Shown here piece by piece: positions 34,976 to 45,266 of a stretch of 64,000 nucleotides of DNA. This stretch comes from Paenibacillus qinlingensis (GTDB lineage: Bacteria > Bacillota > Bacilli > Paenibacillales > NBRC-103111), in assembly GCF_013204845.1 (NCBI RefSeq), contig NZ_JABMKY010000008.1, positions 62,001 through 126,000 of the forward strand. The letters run 5' to 3'. Made by a program: the position numbers and the translations under genes. The notes beneath the pieces were generated by a model, which saw nothing but the letters and a program-made list of their open reading frames with translations, was not told the DNA's origin and did not search any database. Every line of letters begins with the position of its first letter. The stretch's first letter is position 1.

Positions 34976-35854
34976 TTAATAGTGAACCCATCTTTTCTGT
35001 CCCCACCATTGGAGGAGTGAAATGAGTAAAATGAGCAGAAACATCGTCCATGATATCGTTGATGCAAAGCCCATTTCATAGAAACTAAATGCTTTCTTAT
35101 AGGCATAGATCGAGAACACCGTTGTGCTGTTAGCCGGCCCGCCTTGTGTGATCGCGTAGATCATGCCAAATCCTTTAACAGCACCTACAAATCCAGTAAT
35201 AAGTAAAAAGAATGTGGTCGGACTAACAAGCGGCAGAATGATCTTGAAGACCATATGATTTGCCCTTGCACCATCCATCCGGGCTGCCTCCAGCAGCTCC
35301 GTCGAAATATCTTGCAGCGCCGCCAAATAAATGATCATATTGTAGCCGATACCACCTACGGTTAACATAATGAGCACGGCAACCATAGCTGAGTCTGGCG
35401 AAGAGAACCAACGGGGCACATTCGTGACACCAAGTGAGTGTAGGAACGCATTAATCGGCCCATCGCTCGGCTGGAAGAGCACCATCCAAACGAAAGCGAT
35501 CGCGATGCCGCTCGTAAAGTAAGGAGCGAAGAAGAACGCTCGCAGCGTCTTGCTCAAATACACCCGATTGTTAAGCATGATCGCAATCAGAAAGCCAATA
35601 CACACTGCGACAGGTACGGGAAGCAAGACCAGCATTGTATTTTTGACAGAGATCCAAAACAATTCTTCCTTTACCATCCTGCGAAAGTTGTCTAAGCCAA
35701 CAAACTGTGGTCCCTTGCCGCTGGAGAATACCCAATCCGTAAACATTAAATAGAACGAGAATAAAGCCGGAATAAGAAGAAACACTGTCATCCCAATTAC
35801 GTTTGGAGCAATGAAAACGTACCCCAGCATGCGCTGCCGTTTCATCCAACTCAT
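34976..35854 (-). CDS. Carbohydrate ABC permease (MalF-like)
   Basis: 292 residues from the ATG at 35854, which has AAAGGCGGTGAT upstream; the longer frame from 35929 covers an intergenic hairpin. Six membrane segments are visible, and the EAA loop reads ELLEAARMDGARANHMVFKI. It follows the binding-protein gene, separated by a leaky hairpin. Confidence 0.92.
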   Translation of the reverse strand: MSWMKRQRMLGYVFIAPNVIGMTVFLLIPALFSFYLMFTDWVFSSGKGPQFVGLDNFRRMVKEELFWISVKNTMLVLLPVPVAVCIGFLIAIMLNNRVYLSKTLRAFFFAPYFTSGIAIAFVWMVLFQPSDGPINAFLHSLGVTNVPRWFSSPDSAMVAVLIMLTVGGIGYNMIIYLAALQDISTELLEAARMDGARANHMVFKIILPLVSPTTFFLLITGFVGAVKGFGMIYAITQGGPANSTTVFSIYAYKKAFSFYEMGFASTISWTMFLLILLISLLQWWGQKRWVHY

Positions 35855-35884
35855 AAGATCACCGCCTTTCAAGGAATAGAAAAG

Positions 35885-35914
35885 GGAAGCCCGGAGCATG
35901 CCCCTAACTTCCCC
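35885..35914 (-). terminator. Leaky intercistronic hairpin after binding-protein gene
   Basis: GGGAAG (35885-35890) pairs with CTTCCC (35909-35914), with an inner GGAGCATGCCCC near-palindrome. TTTTCTATT follows on the minus strand. Such a structure commonly leaves more binding-protein mRNA than permease mRNA. Confidence 0.55.
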
Positions 35915-35929
35915 TATCCCTATCTTCAA

Positions 35930-37279
35930 TTATTTTTTCGCTGCTTTTAAGTTGTCATTGTGAATGCGTGCGAGTTCCTTAGAACCTTCTTCTGGTGTTA
36001 TTTTCTGTGTGAACACTTTATCGTACACCGGTTGGAAGTCCGAGGAAGTCTTTGCGTCAAGCTGCGTCAAAGATAGAGGAAGACTACCAAACATCACCCG
36101 TTTCACCGATTCAAGATCGTAGGTGTCTTCCACGCCTTCGAACATCGCCTTAACGGCTTGATCCGCTTTGAAATCCTTTGATGAAGGTACACGTCCACCC
36201 TTGGCTAAGGGGAGCATGCCCTCGTCCGCATACCATTTGATGAACTGCCAGGCTTCATCTTTATATTTCGACTTCGAATTGATCGTCAGTACGTCGCCCA
36301 AACCACCGTTGTACATGTAGTCCGTTTGATCCTTGGTAACCGAAGGCGCTGGAGCAGCGGCTACCTTGAACTTCCGCGGGAAATCTTTGAGATTATTGGT
36401 TGTCCGGAAAATCTGTTCCGTCGAGAACAGCATCGCCGTCTCGCCTTTCACGAACATTTGATCCAGTGCCGGCTTTGATGTAATTTGCTCCGTATGTGGC
36501 ATTATGCTCTTATCTTTGAACATCATATCCGAGTATACTTGGAGTGTCTTTAGCGTAAACGGATTATCGAACGCCGAGGTGTTGTCCGGCTTCGTCATCA
36601 GCAGGCTTTGTTTCAAAAGCGATCCGTTGATAGGCACTGTAAAGTAATAATCGCTCTCCGCAACCCCCCATACTTTGTCACCTTTCAACTTGTTCGCATA
36701 ATCCCTCATATCGTCCAGGCTCCAATTGGTCGGTACCGGAAGCCCCTTTGCATCTAACATGTCCTTGTTCAACCAGACGAAGGAAAGGCCTTTTTTGGTA
36801 GGTACACCATAGTATTTACCGTCTTTTTTCCAAATAGCGGCACCTGAACCCATCTTGTCATCGATGTTATAGTCTTTGAAAGAACTCAGATCCAGCGCGT
36901 TCCCAGCCATGACCCTTTTCTCCAACGTATTAAAGGCGTAATTCATGTACATGTCTACCTGTTGTCCGGAAACGAGTGCCGTATCCAACTTTAGGTTTCC
37001 CGCATCGTCATTTACAAAGCGTACATACTCAACTTGAATCTCCGGATGCAGTTTGTTCCAGTTATCAACTGCAGTCTGGGGACCGCTTTCTGCTGGCACG
37101 GCTCCCCACATGGTAAGCTTCACTGGATCCTTTTTGGGAGCCGTGGTCGCTGAACCCGTTGGGCTCGTCGAAGGTGTTTGTAAGCTCTTCTCCGTTTGGC
37201 TGCTGCAGCCGGTAATCAGCACGGATGCAACCGTAAATAAGGTAATCGCGCCCACATAAATTGAATTTTTTCTTTTCAT
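35930..37279 (-). CDS. ABC importer extracellular solute-binding lipoprotein (family 1, MalE-like)
   Basis: 449 residues. The ATG at 37279 follows AAGGAGG by 7 bases. The signal peptide ends in lipobox LITGC (Cys about 24). The mature protein shows the family pattern (KLTMWGAVPAESGPQT; DMYMNYAFNTLEKR). It is the first gene of the importer operon, 96 bases after the regulator stop, and could be controlled by the adjacent kinase/regulator pair. Confidence 0.93.
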   Translation of the reverse strand: MKRKNSIYVGAITLFTVASVLITGCSSQTEKSLQTPSTSPTGSATTAPKKDPVKLTMWGAVPAESGPQTAVDNWNKLHPEIQVEYVRFVNDDAGNLKLDTALVSGQQVDMYMNYAFNTLEKRVMAGNALDLSSFKDYNIDDKMGSGAAIWKKDGKYYGVPTKKGLSFVWLNKDMLDAKGLPVPTNWSLDDMRDYANKLKGDKVWGVAESDYYFTVPINGSLLKQSLLMTKPDNTSAFDNPFTLKTLQVYSDMMFKDKSIMPHTEQITSKPALDQMFVKGETAMLFSTEQIFRTTNNLKDFPRKFKVAAAPAPSVTKDQTDYMYNGGLGDVLTINSKSKYKDEAWQFIKWYADEGMLPLAKGGRVPSSKDFKADQAVKAMFEGVEDTYDLESVKRVMFGSLPLSLTQLDAKTSSDFQPVYDKVFTQKITPEEGSKELARIHNDNLKAAKK

Positions 37280-37375
37280 GCTTGAACCTCCTTGTGAATA
37301 ATAGGACTCAATCAACTTCCTCTATTCACACTATATCAGCGGACTCGTTTCCTTCTAAGAGTCAAAACTTACGAG

Positions 37376-38833
37376 TTAATATGACAAATCCGAGATCACC
37401 TTCGCCTTTCGGTAGGCGCTTGGTGTTTGTCCGACTTCACGTTTAAATAGCTTGATAAAATAGGCATCGTCGGTAAATCCAGTCTGGGCGGATATTTCCG
37501 CCACACTCCACTCCGAGTAATGCAGCAACTGCTTCGCGTGACCAATTCGAATGTTCTGAAGGAAGGAGACCGGCGTCTGTCCCGTCTTTCTTCGGAACAG
37601 TGTACTCAAGTAATCCACGTTCATGGAAGCCAGCTTTGCCAAATCTTTAACCGAGATATTTTCCCGAAAATGCTCAAGCATATACCGGATTACCCTATTG
37701 ACGTCTGGATGATCGGTGTAAAGCCCTTCTTCTTCATTCATCTTCCGAATACATGCTGTAACCCAATGTTTCATTACTTGCAGCAACTCATGATGGCTAC
37801 GCTCTCCAAGTACTAGCTCCTTCGGCATTTCACGGCCTCTTGCAAGTATCACGATCATCTCTGCAAGGCGAATAGCAACCTGCTTGACTTCAATGTGGCT
37901 ACATCCGGCAATAGCCATCCCTCGCCAGATCGCATCCATAAGCTCGATGCACTTCGTCTCATGCCGCTCTTCGAAACAGAGCAGAAACTCCGCTTCCAAT
38001 TCACGCTCAGCAAGATAGGAACCACTCCCTTGACTAATAGCTTCCCCGTACCAGAACTGGTCCAACTGCTTAAGGGATAGTCCCCATTGGTGCGCCAGCG
38101 TAGAAAGACTTCCTCCCTTTACTACCGCAATTGGATATTCCCCCATTTTCAAAGTAGTCAAAGGTCCCTTATCTTCCCTCATACTCCAGCAAAAAAATGC
38201 AGTCTCCCCTGCTTCCGTAAACGGATGAATCAACAAATATGCTTCGCTTGTGGCGATTCCCATTGTAACAAGCTGCTCCCATGTTATAGTCTCTGCGCCG
38301 TTTAAAACCGTATAGACGGTAAGATAAAGCGAATGAATGACATCAGGCATCGCAATGGGTTTTCCTGGCGGCTCGGACATGCCTCCATGTCTCCACTTTT
38401 CCGCCCAAGATTGATAATACAGCTGATATAGCGTTTCGCCCTTACGCTGCAGCTCGTTCAGAAGCTCCCCCTTGATCCGGGAGAGGTTATCTAATAAAAT
38501 ATCGTCGCTAAGCGATAACTTTAGCAAATAGTTGGTGGCGCCGTACTGCAGCGCATCTCGGGCATAATTGAAATCGCTCATTGCAGTCAGCATAAGAAAG
38601 CGACTCGGTATCCCATCCTCCCGAACCTGTCTGAGCAGCTCGATACCGTCCATGCCGGGCATTACAATATCGCAGATGACGACATCAGGCTTAAGCTTGC
38701 AAATATCGGCGAGTGCATCCTTACCTGTCCCGGCTTCTCCAACAACGTGAAACCCGTGCTTCTCCCACGCTAGAATCTCGCGAATTGCCTGACGTACGAA
38801 TACTTCATCTTCAACTAGGTAGACTGTCCACAT
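37376..38833 (-). CDS. YesN-type response regulator (REC + AraC)
   Basis: 485 residues. The receiver domain (about 2-118) has VEDE, phospho-acceptor Asp55 in VVICDIVMPG and the conserved Lys in YLLKLS. The AraC domain (about 380-480) ends YFIKLFKREVGQTPSAYRK. GGAGGGG precedes the ATG. The gene overlaps the end of the kinase gene by 23 bases, so the pair is co-translated. The binding-protein gene follows directly, which points to control of the second importer. Confidence 0.93.
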   Translation of the reverse strand: MWTVYLVEDEVFVRQAIREILAWEKHGFHVVGEAGTGKDALADICKLKPDVVICDIVMPGMDGIELLRQVREDGIPSRFLMLTAMSDFNYARDALQYGATNYLLKLSLSDDILLDNLSRIKGELLNELQRKGETLYQLYYQSWAEKWRHGGMSEPPGKPIAMPDVIHSLYLTVYTVLNGAETITWEQLVTMGIATSEAYLLIHPFTEAGETAFFCWSMREDKGPLTTLKMGEYPIAVVKGGSLSTLAHQWGLSLKQLDQFWYGEAISQGSGSYLAERELEAEFLLCFEERHETKCIELMDAIWRGMAIAGCSHIEVKQVAIRLAEMIVILARGREMPKELVLGERSHHELLQVMKHWVTACIRKMNEEEGLYTDHPDVNRVIRYMLEHFRENISVKDLAKLASMNVDYLSTLFRRKTGQTPVSFLQNIRIGHAKQLLHYSEWSVAEISAQTGFTDDAYFIKLFKREVGQTPSAYRKAKVISDLSY

Positions 38834-40610
38834 GATTGTCCCCTCCCTCAGTAAATGGCGTCGATACCAATAAAGCCGTTGTCATTCTTGCAAGCGTCCC
38901 GCTCGCAATAGGGACAAATTCCAAGATTGCATCTTCCTTGTATAAAAGCTGGAGTCTTTCCTTCACATTACTGATGCCGATGCCTTCGCGACTCCTCCGC
39001 TTACGCTTCTTGGACGCTTCTTCCAAACCAATTCCGTTATCTTCTACTTCAAGTATAAGTTTTCCGTTTTCTGCCTTAGCGCGTATGATGATTGTCCCTA
39101 TCTGCTCCTCCGAATCGAAGCCATGGACAATCGCATTTTCCACAAGTGGCTGCAAGCTAAGCTTTGGAACAAGTGCATAAGTAACCGATTCATCCACCTC
39201 GTAAAGCATTGTAAACCTACTCTGGTAGCGTAATTTTTGAATGGATTCATAGGCTTTCAGCAGCCCAATTTCTTCATGAAGAGGCAGCAACTCAAGCTCC
39301 GAATTGAGGCTTGCCTCCAGCAACCCGCCAAGTGCGATGCAAATGTCGACGATTGGGGCTTGTTTTTCCTTGCGCGCCATCCACTTCAACATATTTAGTG
39401 TATTGAGCAGAAAATGAGGATTCATCTGCGTGAGAAGCATTTGGAACCGGACGGCTTGCTTCTGCCGTTCCTCCTCTTTCAAACGCTGAATTAGCGCTCC
39501 AATGTCATTTATCATCCGATTAAAGCTAGAGCCCAGCGAAGCAATTTCTCTCGTTTGACTCATCTTGATATCGAGTCTTACATTCAGCTTCTTCTCAGAC
39601 GCTTCTTCCATTTTCTTCTGCAAAGCGGAGAGTGGACGTGTTACGCGCGATGCAATCAAGAAGATAACCGCAACGAAAACGACGACCAGCAGGGCGAGAA
39701 TCAGGAAAAAACGGATGCGAAGCCGGGTCAACTCCGACCATAAATCATCGAGTGATATCCGGCTAACGACATACCAATCCAGCTTATCCAGGTAACTGTA
39801 GGTGACAAGCGATGCGGTCGAAGCATCCCGATAAGATCCGGAGCGTTGTGCCTCTTTTATCACCTGCTCAATGATGTTACTGCCGATGCTGGCACCGCTG
39901 CTCCGTAGAACGGACTCACCTTTGCCGGTGAACACAGTAATTTCTTGGTTTGCGGCAATATTTTTCACCGTACTGTCGAACCATTCCTGTGCATCAATGC
40001 TGATTCTTGCTAACCCATAATTTCCACGGCGTTGATCCTGCAGCAGGATATATAAACTTAAAAGTTTACTGTCACGGTTATTGTAGATGTCACTCGGGTC
40101 ACTTGCCACCCACTCATAGGACTGGGGCGAACGCTCCAATCTGCTCTTCCATCTTTGAAACTCGTCAATCGAGTTGGTTAACTGACCATTGGGGGAATAC
40201 GATGTGTACACATTTCCCTCGTGATCGATTAGCTTGAAAAAAAGTTCCGTCTGGTGAAAAAAGAAGCTGTTATTAATGCCTGACATTTTGCTCTCAATTA
40301 AGCGCTTTCGCTCAATAGGATCGTAGTTCTCCGGCGTATCCATTACCTTAATTAGACCCTCATCCTGGCTAAGCATGGTGTGTGTCTTATATGCGAATGC
40401 CATCATATCTGTTAAAGAAGTATGTACCTGCTGCATCCGTTCGGACATACGGCCTGTCAAATCATCCTGACGAATTGACTCGAAGTTTCGAAATAACGAG
40501 TAGACAGCAAGACACAAGGGAAGGAGCAGCAACGCTACGAACGTAACAATGAGGCGATATTTTAAAGTTAGAGGAAACCATGCTGGCCATTTCTTTTGCC
40601 ATTTGCTCAT
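38811..40610 (-). CDS. YesM-type membrane sensor histidine kinase
   Basis: 599 residues from the ATG at 40610, which follows AAAAGGAGG by 9 bases. The layout is an N-terminal helix (about 19-40), an extracellular sensor (about 41-290), a second helix (about 295-318), HAMP, phospho-acceptor His in QMNPHFLLNTLNML, an N-box (LQPLVENAIVHG) and the DNGIGL loop. The 3' end overlaps the response regulator start by 23 bases. It likely senses the sugar or wall signal linked to the adjacent importer. Confidence 0.92.
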   Translation of the reverse strand: MSKWQKKWPAWFPLTLKYRLIVTFVALLLLPLCLAVYSLFRNFESIRQDDLTGRMSERMQQVHTSLTDMMAFAYKTHTMLSQDEGLIKVMDTPENYDPIERKRLIESKMSGINNSFFFHQTELFFKLIDHEGNVYTSYSPNGQLTNSIDEFQRWKSRLERSPQSYEWVASDPSDIYNNRDSKLLSLYILLQDQRRGNYGLARISIDAQEWFDSTVKNIAANQEITVFTGKGESVLRSSGASIGSNIIEQVIKEAQRSGSYRDASTASLVTYSYLDKLDWYVVSRISLDDLWSELTRLRIRFFLILALLVVVFVAVIFLIASRVTRPLSALQKKMEEASEKKLNVRLDIKMSQTREIASLGSSFNRMINDIGALIQRLKEEERQKQAVRFQMLLTQMNPHFLLNTLNMLKWMARKEKQAPIVDICIALGGLLEASLNSELELLPLHEEIGLLKAYESIQKLRYQSRFTMLYEVDESVTYALVPKLSLQPLVENAIVHGFDSEEQIGTIIIRAKAENGKLILEVEDNGIGLEEASKKRKRRSREGIGISNVKERLQLLYKEDAILEFVPIASGTLARMTTALLVSTPFTEGGDNHVDSLPS

Positions 40611-40707
40611 CGTAAACTGCCTCCTTTTCTTTCCGTTTCCATTCAAAGGTTGGCTTCATCGTAGCATGGGAAAATAGAGCTGTACAGAAAGATCTAGCGG
40701 AGATGCA

Positions 40708-40740
40708 CCACTTGCCTGCCGGGAGCCGGCAGGCAAGTGG
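40708..40740. terminator. Perfect 15-bp hairpin after GH39-like gene
   Basis: CCACTTGCCTGCCGG and CCGGCAGGCAAGTGG pair perfectly around a 3-base loop, just 6 bases past the stop of the minus-strand GH39-like gene. There is no U-tract on either side, so it may terminate, block exonucleases, or both. Confidence 0.6.
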
Positions 40741-40745
40741 GCGTG

Positions 40746-43700
40746 TTATTTTCTTCTTAATATTGCAGTCCAAAGGCTTACAGCTTTTAGATGAATAGAA
40801 GTTCCATTTGCCATTTCCTTCGATGCTAGACCATGCAATTGCTGCTTCCCAACACTTAAGCCTGCGAACTGTGATTCATTTGAATTCTCGACATAAACAG
40901 AAGTTGTTACCGTCGACATCACTTGCTTAAGTCCACTAGGATATTCTGCCGTCGCATGGATTACCGTGAAATCTGTACTACCCACAGGCGCATCATTCCT
41001 CACAGTAAAACGAAGCTTGAATAAGCTCATATCTTCGTTCATGAGTTCGGAATTGTTAAGACTTGTATGAATTGTAATTTGGCCGTCTTGGCTTGTTGTT
41101 TGAGTTGCCGTCACTCCGTTCGATGCTGGCTCCAAGCTGACATAAGTATAACGGCTTGCATCGTAGTTGATTGTGAGTGCGGCTTGTGATATAGCATCTG
41201 CTTTTGTGATGCCGACACTTAAGTCGAGTGTGTCCCCCTGCATGACAGATGCAGATGCGCCATAGGTCGCAAGAGTAACGGAAGCTTCCGATGCAAGCCC
41301 CCATTGAACCGATCTAAATTTACTTGGATCTTTGGACGAGCCAATCCCGGAGCCCCATTCAATATACCCTTTTCGGCCAGATCCATCGTTGTCATTGACC
41401 AGCAGTGAGAGACTCATGCCGTTGCTTCCAGGTTCTTTGACTGGCGATATTTCCGACCAGGGAAGGGCCAGTTCATAGACAGTTCGTTTGCCTATTTCAT
41501 CCCGCGTTATGGTCAGTTCTCCACTTCCCGTCCTATCACCGGTGAGAAAGCCATTCGGCGCAATCCAGCGGTAAATTTGCGGACCAGAGCCCGTTTGCGA
41601 AATGCCGTACTCAAACCATTGTGTACTCGAACCTGGCAATCCTGGCGCGATTGCAAATTGGATATTATCATTTTGCCAAATGTTCTGGTCAGATGCCGGG
41701 TAGGCAAACACGTTGTCCGTCACCTGCGCAGATATATACAAATTATCCTGATCATAATTGAGCCAAACTTTTCCGCTCAGATCGTTCACGCCCGTGTACC
41801 CGGTCATTTGTACCACTCCGTTCGCGAGATCGGCTGTTGGAGATGCGGCAGGCGCATCAATTACACCATCTACGATACTGACTGCGGCAGGAATGACATT
41901 GAAATCAAGCTTCCCTTGGTACTTGTATGGCTCTCTGCCAGCCATCGTGACCTTTACGTTTGCAGCATACGAAACGCCTAGTTGCGTCCCTTCGCTTAGC
42001 TGGATACTGTACGTTTGGGAAGTGCCAGGTGCAAGCGATAGATTCAACTCGGCAATCCCTGATTGTCCCCCAAATTGCCAGTCAATTCGGTTAAACTCAG
42101 CAGCATGCGTAATCGAACGGTTGGTCAATTCAAATCTAAGCGATTTCTGCCCTGACTCCGGATCGACGTAAGGATAGAAAGCGGCTTGACTCGCGTAAAC
42201 CGTCTGAACATGTCCTTTAATTTTACCGAACTTCACTCCGCCTGCTTCTAAATATCCGGTTACCTTGCGATCACCAATTTGATTAGATCCGGGAATGGTA
42301 AGTGGTACACTCACATTTTGTCCAGGAGATGCTTGTACGGAAGCGCTGATACCTTCCATAGAGAACGTTGCGGAGATCGCCGAACTCCCTCCGTACTGAA
42401 CATGTAGCATCATCGAAACGGGGTCTCCTAGGATGCCATCCTCTCCCGTTATTTGAAAATCAGGAGCCTCACTAATTCCGGACACGTTCCCTTTAATATA
42501 GAGCGGTTCGTCTGTAATCGTCACATATACGTAGCCCTGGTAAGGAACAAACGTCTCCGTATTCCCCATCATATCCGTTACTTGAAGAGGGCCATCCGCA
42601 GCGATCGCCGCAAGCGTGTCGCGTGTCGCCCAAACGACACGGGTTTTCGATTGATCTTGTTTGAAAAGATAACTGTACAGGTTCGATCCCGTTGAGTCTT
42701 TACTATCGAACTGCCAACCCGTCAATTGCCTCGTCATAGCAGCGTAAGCCGCATAAGCCGGCTTTGGTGTGTACGCACCTAGCGGGTCTTTCAAGTTACG
42801 AATCATGCCGAAGTTATGCTCATTGTTAGCTGTTTCAATTCCATCGTTCATCAAATCATACATATATATTTTCTCGATTCCTGACGCTAGCTGAAGCACA
42901 TAGCCCCTGACGAGATAGTCAGCCTCTTGCTTCTCTGTATTCCCACCTTCCTGCGTTGACCAGCCGAATTCTGTTGAGTAAATCGGAATTAATTGTCCAT
43001 TGTTATATTTGCGTATCAAGGTTTTTAAACCCTCAAGCTGTTGAACCATAACTTCTGGCGGGCTTGGTTGCGTATACGGATGGATAGAAATGGCATCCAG
43101 ATACTGCAAACCGCCAAGTTTGAAAAATTCCTCAAACCAGTCTAGAGGGACATTTGCCGCTGCAGGTCCCACGATCGTTACGTTTGGATACACAGGCTTG
43201 ATCGTTTCATACGTTTTCTTCAGCATTAAGTAGTAGTATTCCGGCTTAGAATCAGCAGGTCCGTTACCTCGGTCGCCATAGCCAGCTAGATTGTATTCGT
43301 TCCAAACTTCCACCCAAGGCGTTTGCGATCCATATTCTTCAATCGTTTTCAGCGCATAGTTGGCAAATGCCGTACGCCCTTCGTCCGTATACGGTGTGCT
43401 GTTCTGGTCATAGAGCGGATTGTTCAGTCCGAGCGCGCCAATCATCTGGACTTGATTCTGACCAAGACGAATCATTTTATCCCGATAGTCTTGATTAAAT
43501 TGATATTGACCCGGAACTGATTCAACCGTCCCCCAGTAAAATCCATCTCGAACCGACTTTGCACCAGCTTCGCGGGCTAAATCAGCCAAGAGCGGCGACC
43601 AGCCAACGAGTACGCTCGACAGATGCGTATTCACACCGAATGGCGAGTCCTGCACTTGCAACCAATCGTACGGAGCCAACACGGCAAAGGTTGTCTTGAG

Positions 43701-45266
43701 CTCAACTGGCGTACGTCCCGGCGATTCTAGGGTTGTTCGGAGAACAAAGTACCCCTTATGTGACATAGGGAAACTGAGCATTGCCTCCGTGCCAGAATTG
43801 GACATGGTGCCTTCCTTTACTAACTTTCCATTGAGGTCACTAACCTGCCACACCAGCGTCTGACGGTCAGTCACGAATTTAAAGCGAGCATTTTCGTTAT
43901 CAAGGAACACATTGCCAAGCTTTTGCTGTTCAAGCCGCACCGCACCAGTCCTCGTGGTTCGGTAAGGTCCATCCACGCTGATTTTACTTGCAGCGTTGAC
44001 AGCCTCGACCTTGAATGTATATTTCGTATTCATGGTTAAGCCAGTTACAGGATAGGTGAAGGTTTGACCGTCAACGGTACCGATAAGCTTACCTTCTTGA
44101 TAGATGTTATAGCCCGTAATGCTAGTACTATCCTGCGCTGCCGTCCAACTCAGCGTAACGGCTGTCTCGTCCCCGCTCGAATCTGTAGTCAGTATGCTTG
44201 ACGTAGGCCAAGTCGGAGCAGCCAAATCAGGCACCTTCTTGTCAATTAGAAGATAGGGTTTATTGGCCGGACTCTCCTTGCTCTTGATACGAACAAGCAG
44301 CCCCTTCGCTACATCTTCGAGCAGAACGAAATTGGCTGAATGTCCGCTTGCGATCTGCGCACGCACATAAGAAGTCACGTCTAGGGAGTACCATTGATAC
44401 TCTTGACTGGCCGAGTGAATAGAGGCTGTCTGGAGATAGTCGTAAGGAGTAGGCCGATAAGTGTTCCACGTTACCGTATTTTCCTGCCAACTCTCGTCCA
44501 GTGATCCATACAGCTTCAAGTCGATATCCGTTCCTGCCGGATCCGTAACCGCCGCATAGAAATAAAGTTTTGCAGAACCAATTGGTTGGTTTGAAACCGA
44601 TTCAAGATTGAACTTCAGATAAGACTCCCGGGTAAATTCCGCCGTATCTTTCTTCACTTGCAGTTCGGAAGCGGTTGCAAAATTGTTGTTCACATCCGTA
44701 CCGCCTCTTACATAGACGTCTGCCGAGGGAGTCAAGCTCGTATCATCTGACAGACGTTCGAACTTAACAGCATCCCCCCGTAGCTTAGTGTTCGTAGTTC
44801 CACGACTCAGCTTGACGAAACCAGCTGAACCTGAATCGAAGTGATACGTTCCCAGTACTTGCCAACCGTTCGAACCGGCCGTCCAGTTCAAATATTGCGT
44901 ATCCGTTCCCCCTGCATGAACGATTTCGGCCTTTGCATTTGGATCGGTACCCACGTCTCGAATACTGTAGATGGAGACGATATAGTCGCCGCTGACGGTA
45001 AGCGTTGGCGTCCATTTTACATAAGCGCCCATGTTCCAAAATTCGCTTGTATAGCGGGTTGTGGAACCGTTATAACCCAGATAACCGGAATCCGCCCAAG
45101 CTCCAACAGAGGACTCGACATAGCCGGGAGTCCCATTGTCAATCAGTACTGTTTCGACGACTCCGGCGGATGCCTTTTGAGCGAACATACTGAAGAGAAA
45201 CAATGTTGTAAGAAATAGTCCGTACAACCAGATCTTCTTATTAATAGGCTTAAAGCTCCCTAACAT
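40746..45266 (-). CDS. Secreted GH39-like glycosidase with golvesin-type, CBM96, FN3, CBM9-like and cohesin-like domains
   Basis: 1506 residues from the ATG at 45266 (AGGGGGAAT upstream). A signal peptide (1-34) ends QKASA. Domains by appearance: golvesin-type CBM (about 35-175), DNRLRE/CBM96-like (about 180-345), FN3 (about 350-445), catalytic barrel (about 535-870) with acid/base Glu in EVWNEYN and nucleophile Glu in STEFGWS, a beta region, a CBM9-like domain (about 1132-1280) and a cohesin-like domain (about 1325-1455) with QGDTLDLSVGI. It matches the GH39/clan-A pattern, so a retaining exo- or endo-glycosidase is likely, with substrate open. The last 40 residues look unlike a domain. Confidence 0.85.
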   Translation of the reverse strand: MLGSFKPINKKIWLYGLFLTTLFLFSMFAQKASAGVVETVLIDNGTPGYVESSVGAWADSGYLGYNGSTTRYTSEFWNMGAYVKWTPTLTVSGDYIVSIYSIRDVGTDPNAKAEIVHAGGTDTQYLNWTAGSNGWQVLGTYHFDSGSAGFVKLSRGTTNTKLRGDAVKFERLSDDTSLTPSADVYVRGGTDVNNNFATASELQVKKDTAEFTRESYLKFNLESVSNQPIGSAKLYFYAAVTDPAGTDIDLKLYGSLDESWQENTVTWNTYRPTPYDYLQTASIHSASQEYQWYSLDVTSYVRAQIASGHSANFVLLEDVAKGLLVRIKSKESPANKPYLLIDKKVPDLAAPTWPTSSILTTDSSGDETAVTLSWTAAQDSTSITGYNIYQEGKLIGTVDGQTFTYPVTGLTMNTKYTFKVEAVNAASKISVDGPYRTTRTGAVRLEQQKLGNVFLDNENARFKFVTDRQTLVWQVSDLNGKLVKEGTMSNSGTEAMLSFPMSHKGYFVLRTTLESPGRTPVELKTTFAVLAPYDWLQVQDSPFGVNTHLSSVLVGWSPLLADLAREAGAKSVRDGFYWGTVESVPGQYQFNQDYRDKMIRLGQNQVQMIGALGLNNPLYDQNSTPYTDEGRTAFANYALKTIEEYGSQTPWVEVWNEYNLAGYGDRGNGPADSKPEYYYLMLKKTYETIKPVYPNVTIVGPAAANVPLDWFEEFFKLGGLQYLDAISIHPYTQPSPPEVMVQQLEGLKTLIRKYNNGQLIPIYSTEFGWSTQEGGNTEKQEADYLVRGYVLQLASGIEKIYMYDLMNDGIETANNEHNFGMIRNLKDPLGAYTPKPAYAAYAAMTRQLTGWQFDSKDSTGSNLYSYLFKQDQSKTRVVWATRDTLAAIAADGPLQVTDMMGNTETFVPYQGYVYVTITDEPLYIKGNVSGISEAPDFQITGEDGILGDPVSMMLHVQYGGSSAISATFSMEGISASVQASPGQNVSVPLTIPGSNQIGDRKVTGYLEAGGVKFGKIKGHVQTVYASQAAFYPYVDPESGQKSLRFELTNRSITHAAEFNRIDWQFGGQSGIAELNLSLAPGTSQTYSIQLSEGTQLGVSYAANVKVTMAGREPYKYQGKLDFNVIPAAVSIVDGVIDAPAASPTADLANGVVQMTGYTGVNDLSGKVWLNYDQDNLYISAQVTDNVFAYPASDQNIWQNDNIQFAIAPGLPGSSTQWFEYGISQTGSGPQIYRWIAPNGFLTGDRTGSGELTITRDEIGKRTVYELALPWSEISPVKEPGSNGMSLSLLVNDNDGSGRKGYIEWGSGIGSSKDPSKFRSVQWGLASEASVTLATYGASASVMQGDTLDLSVGITKADAISQAALTINYDASRYTYVSLEPASNGVTATQTTSQDGQITIHTSLNNSELMNEDMSLFKLRFTVRNDAPVGSTDFTVIHATAEYPSGLKQVMSTVTTSVYVENSNESQFAGLSVGKQQLHGLASKEMANGTSIHLKAVSLWTAILRRK

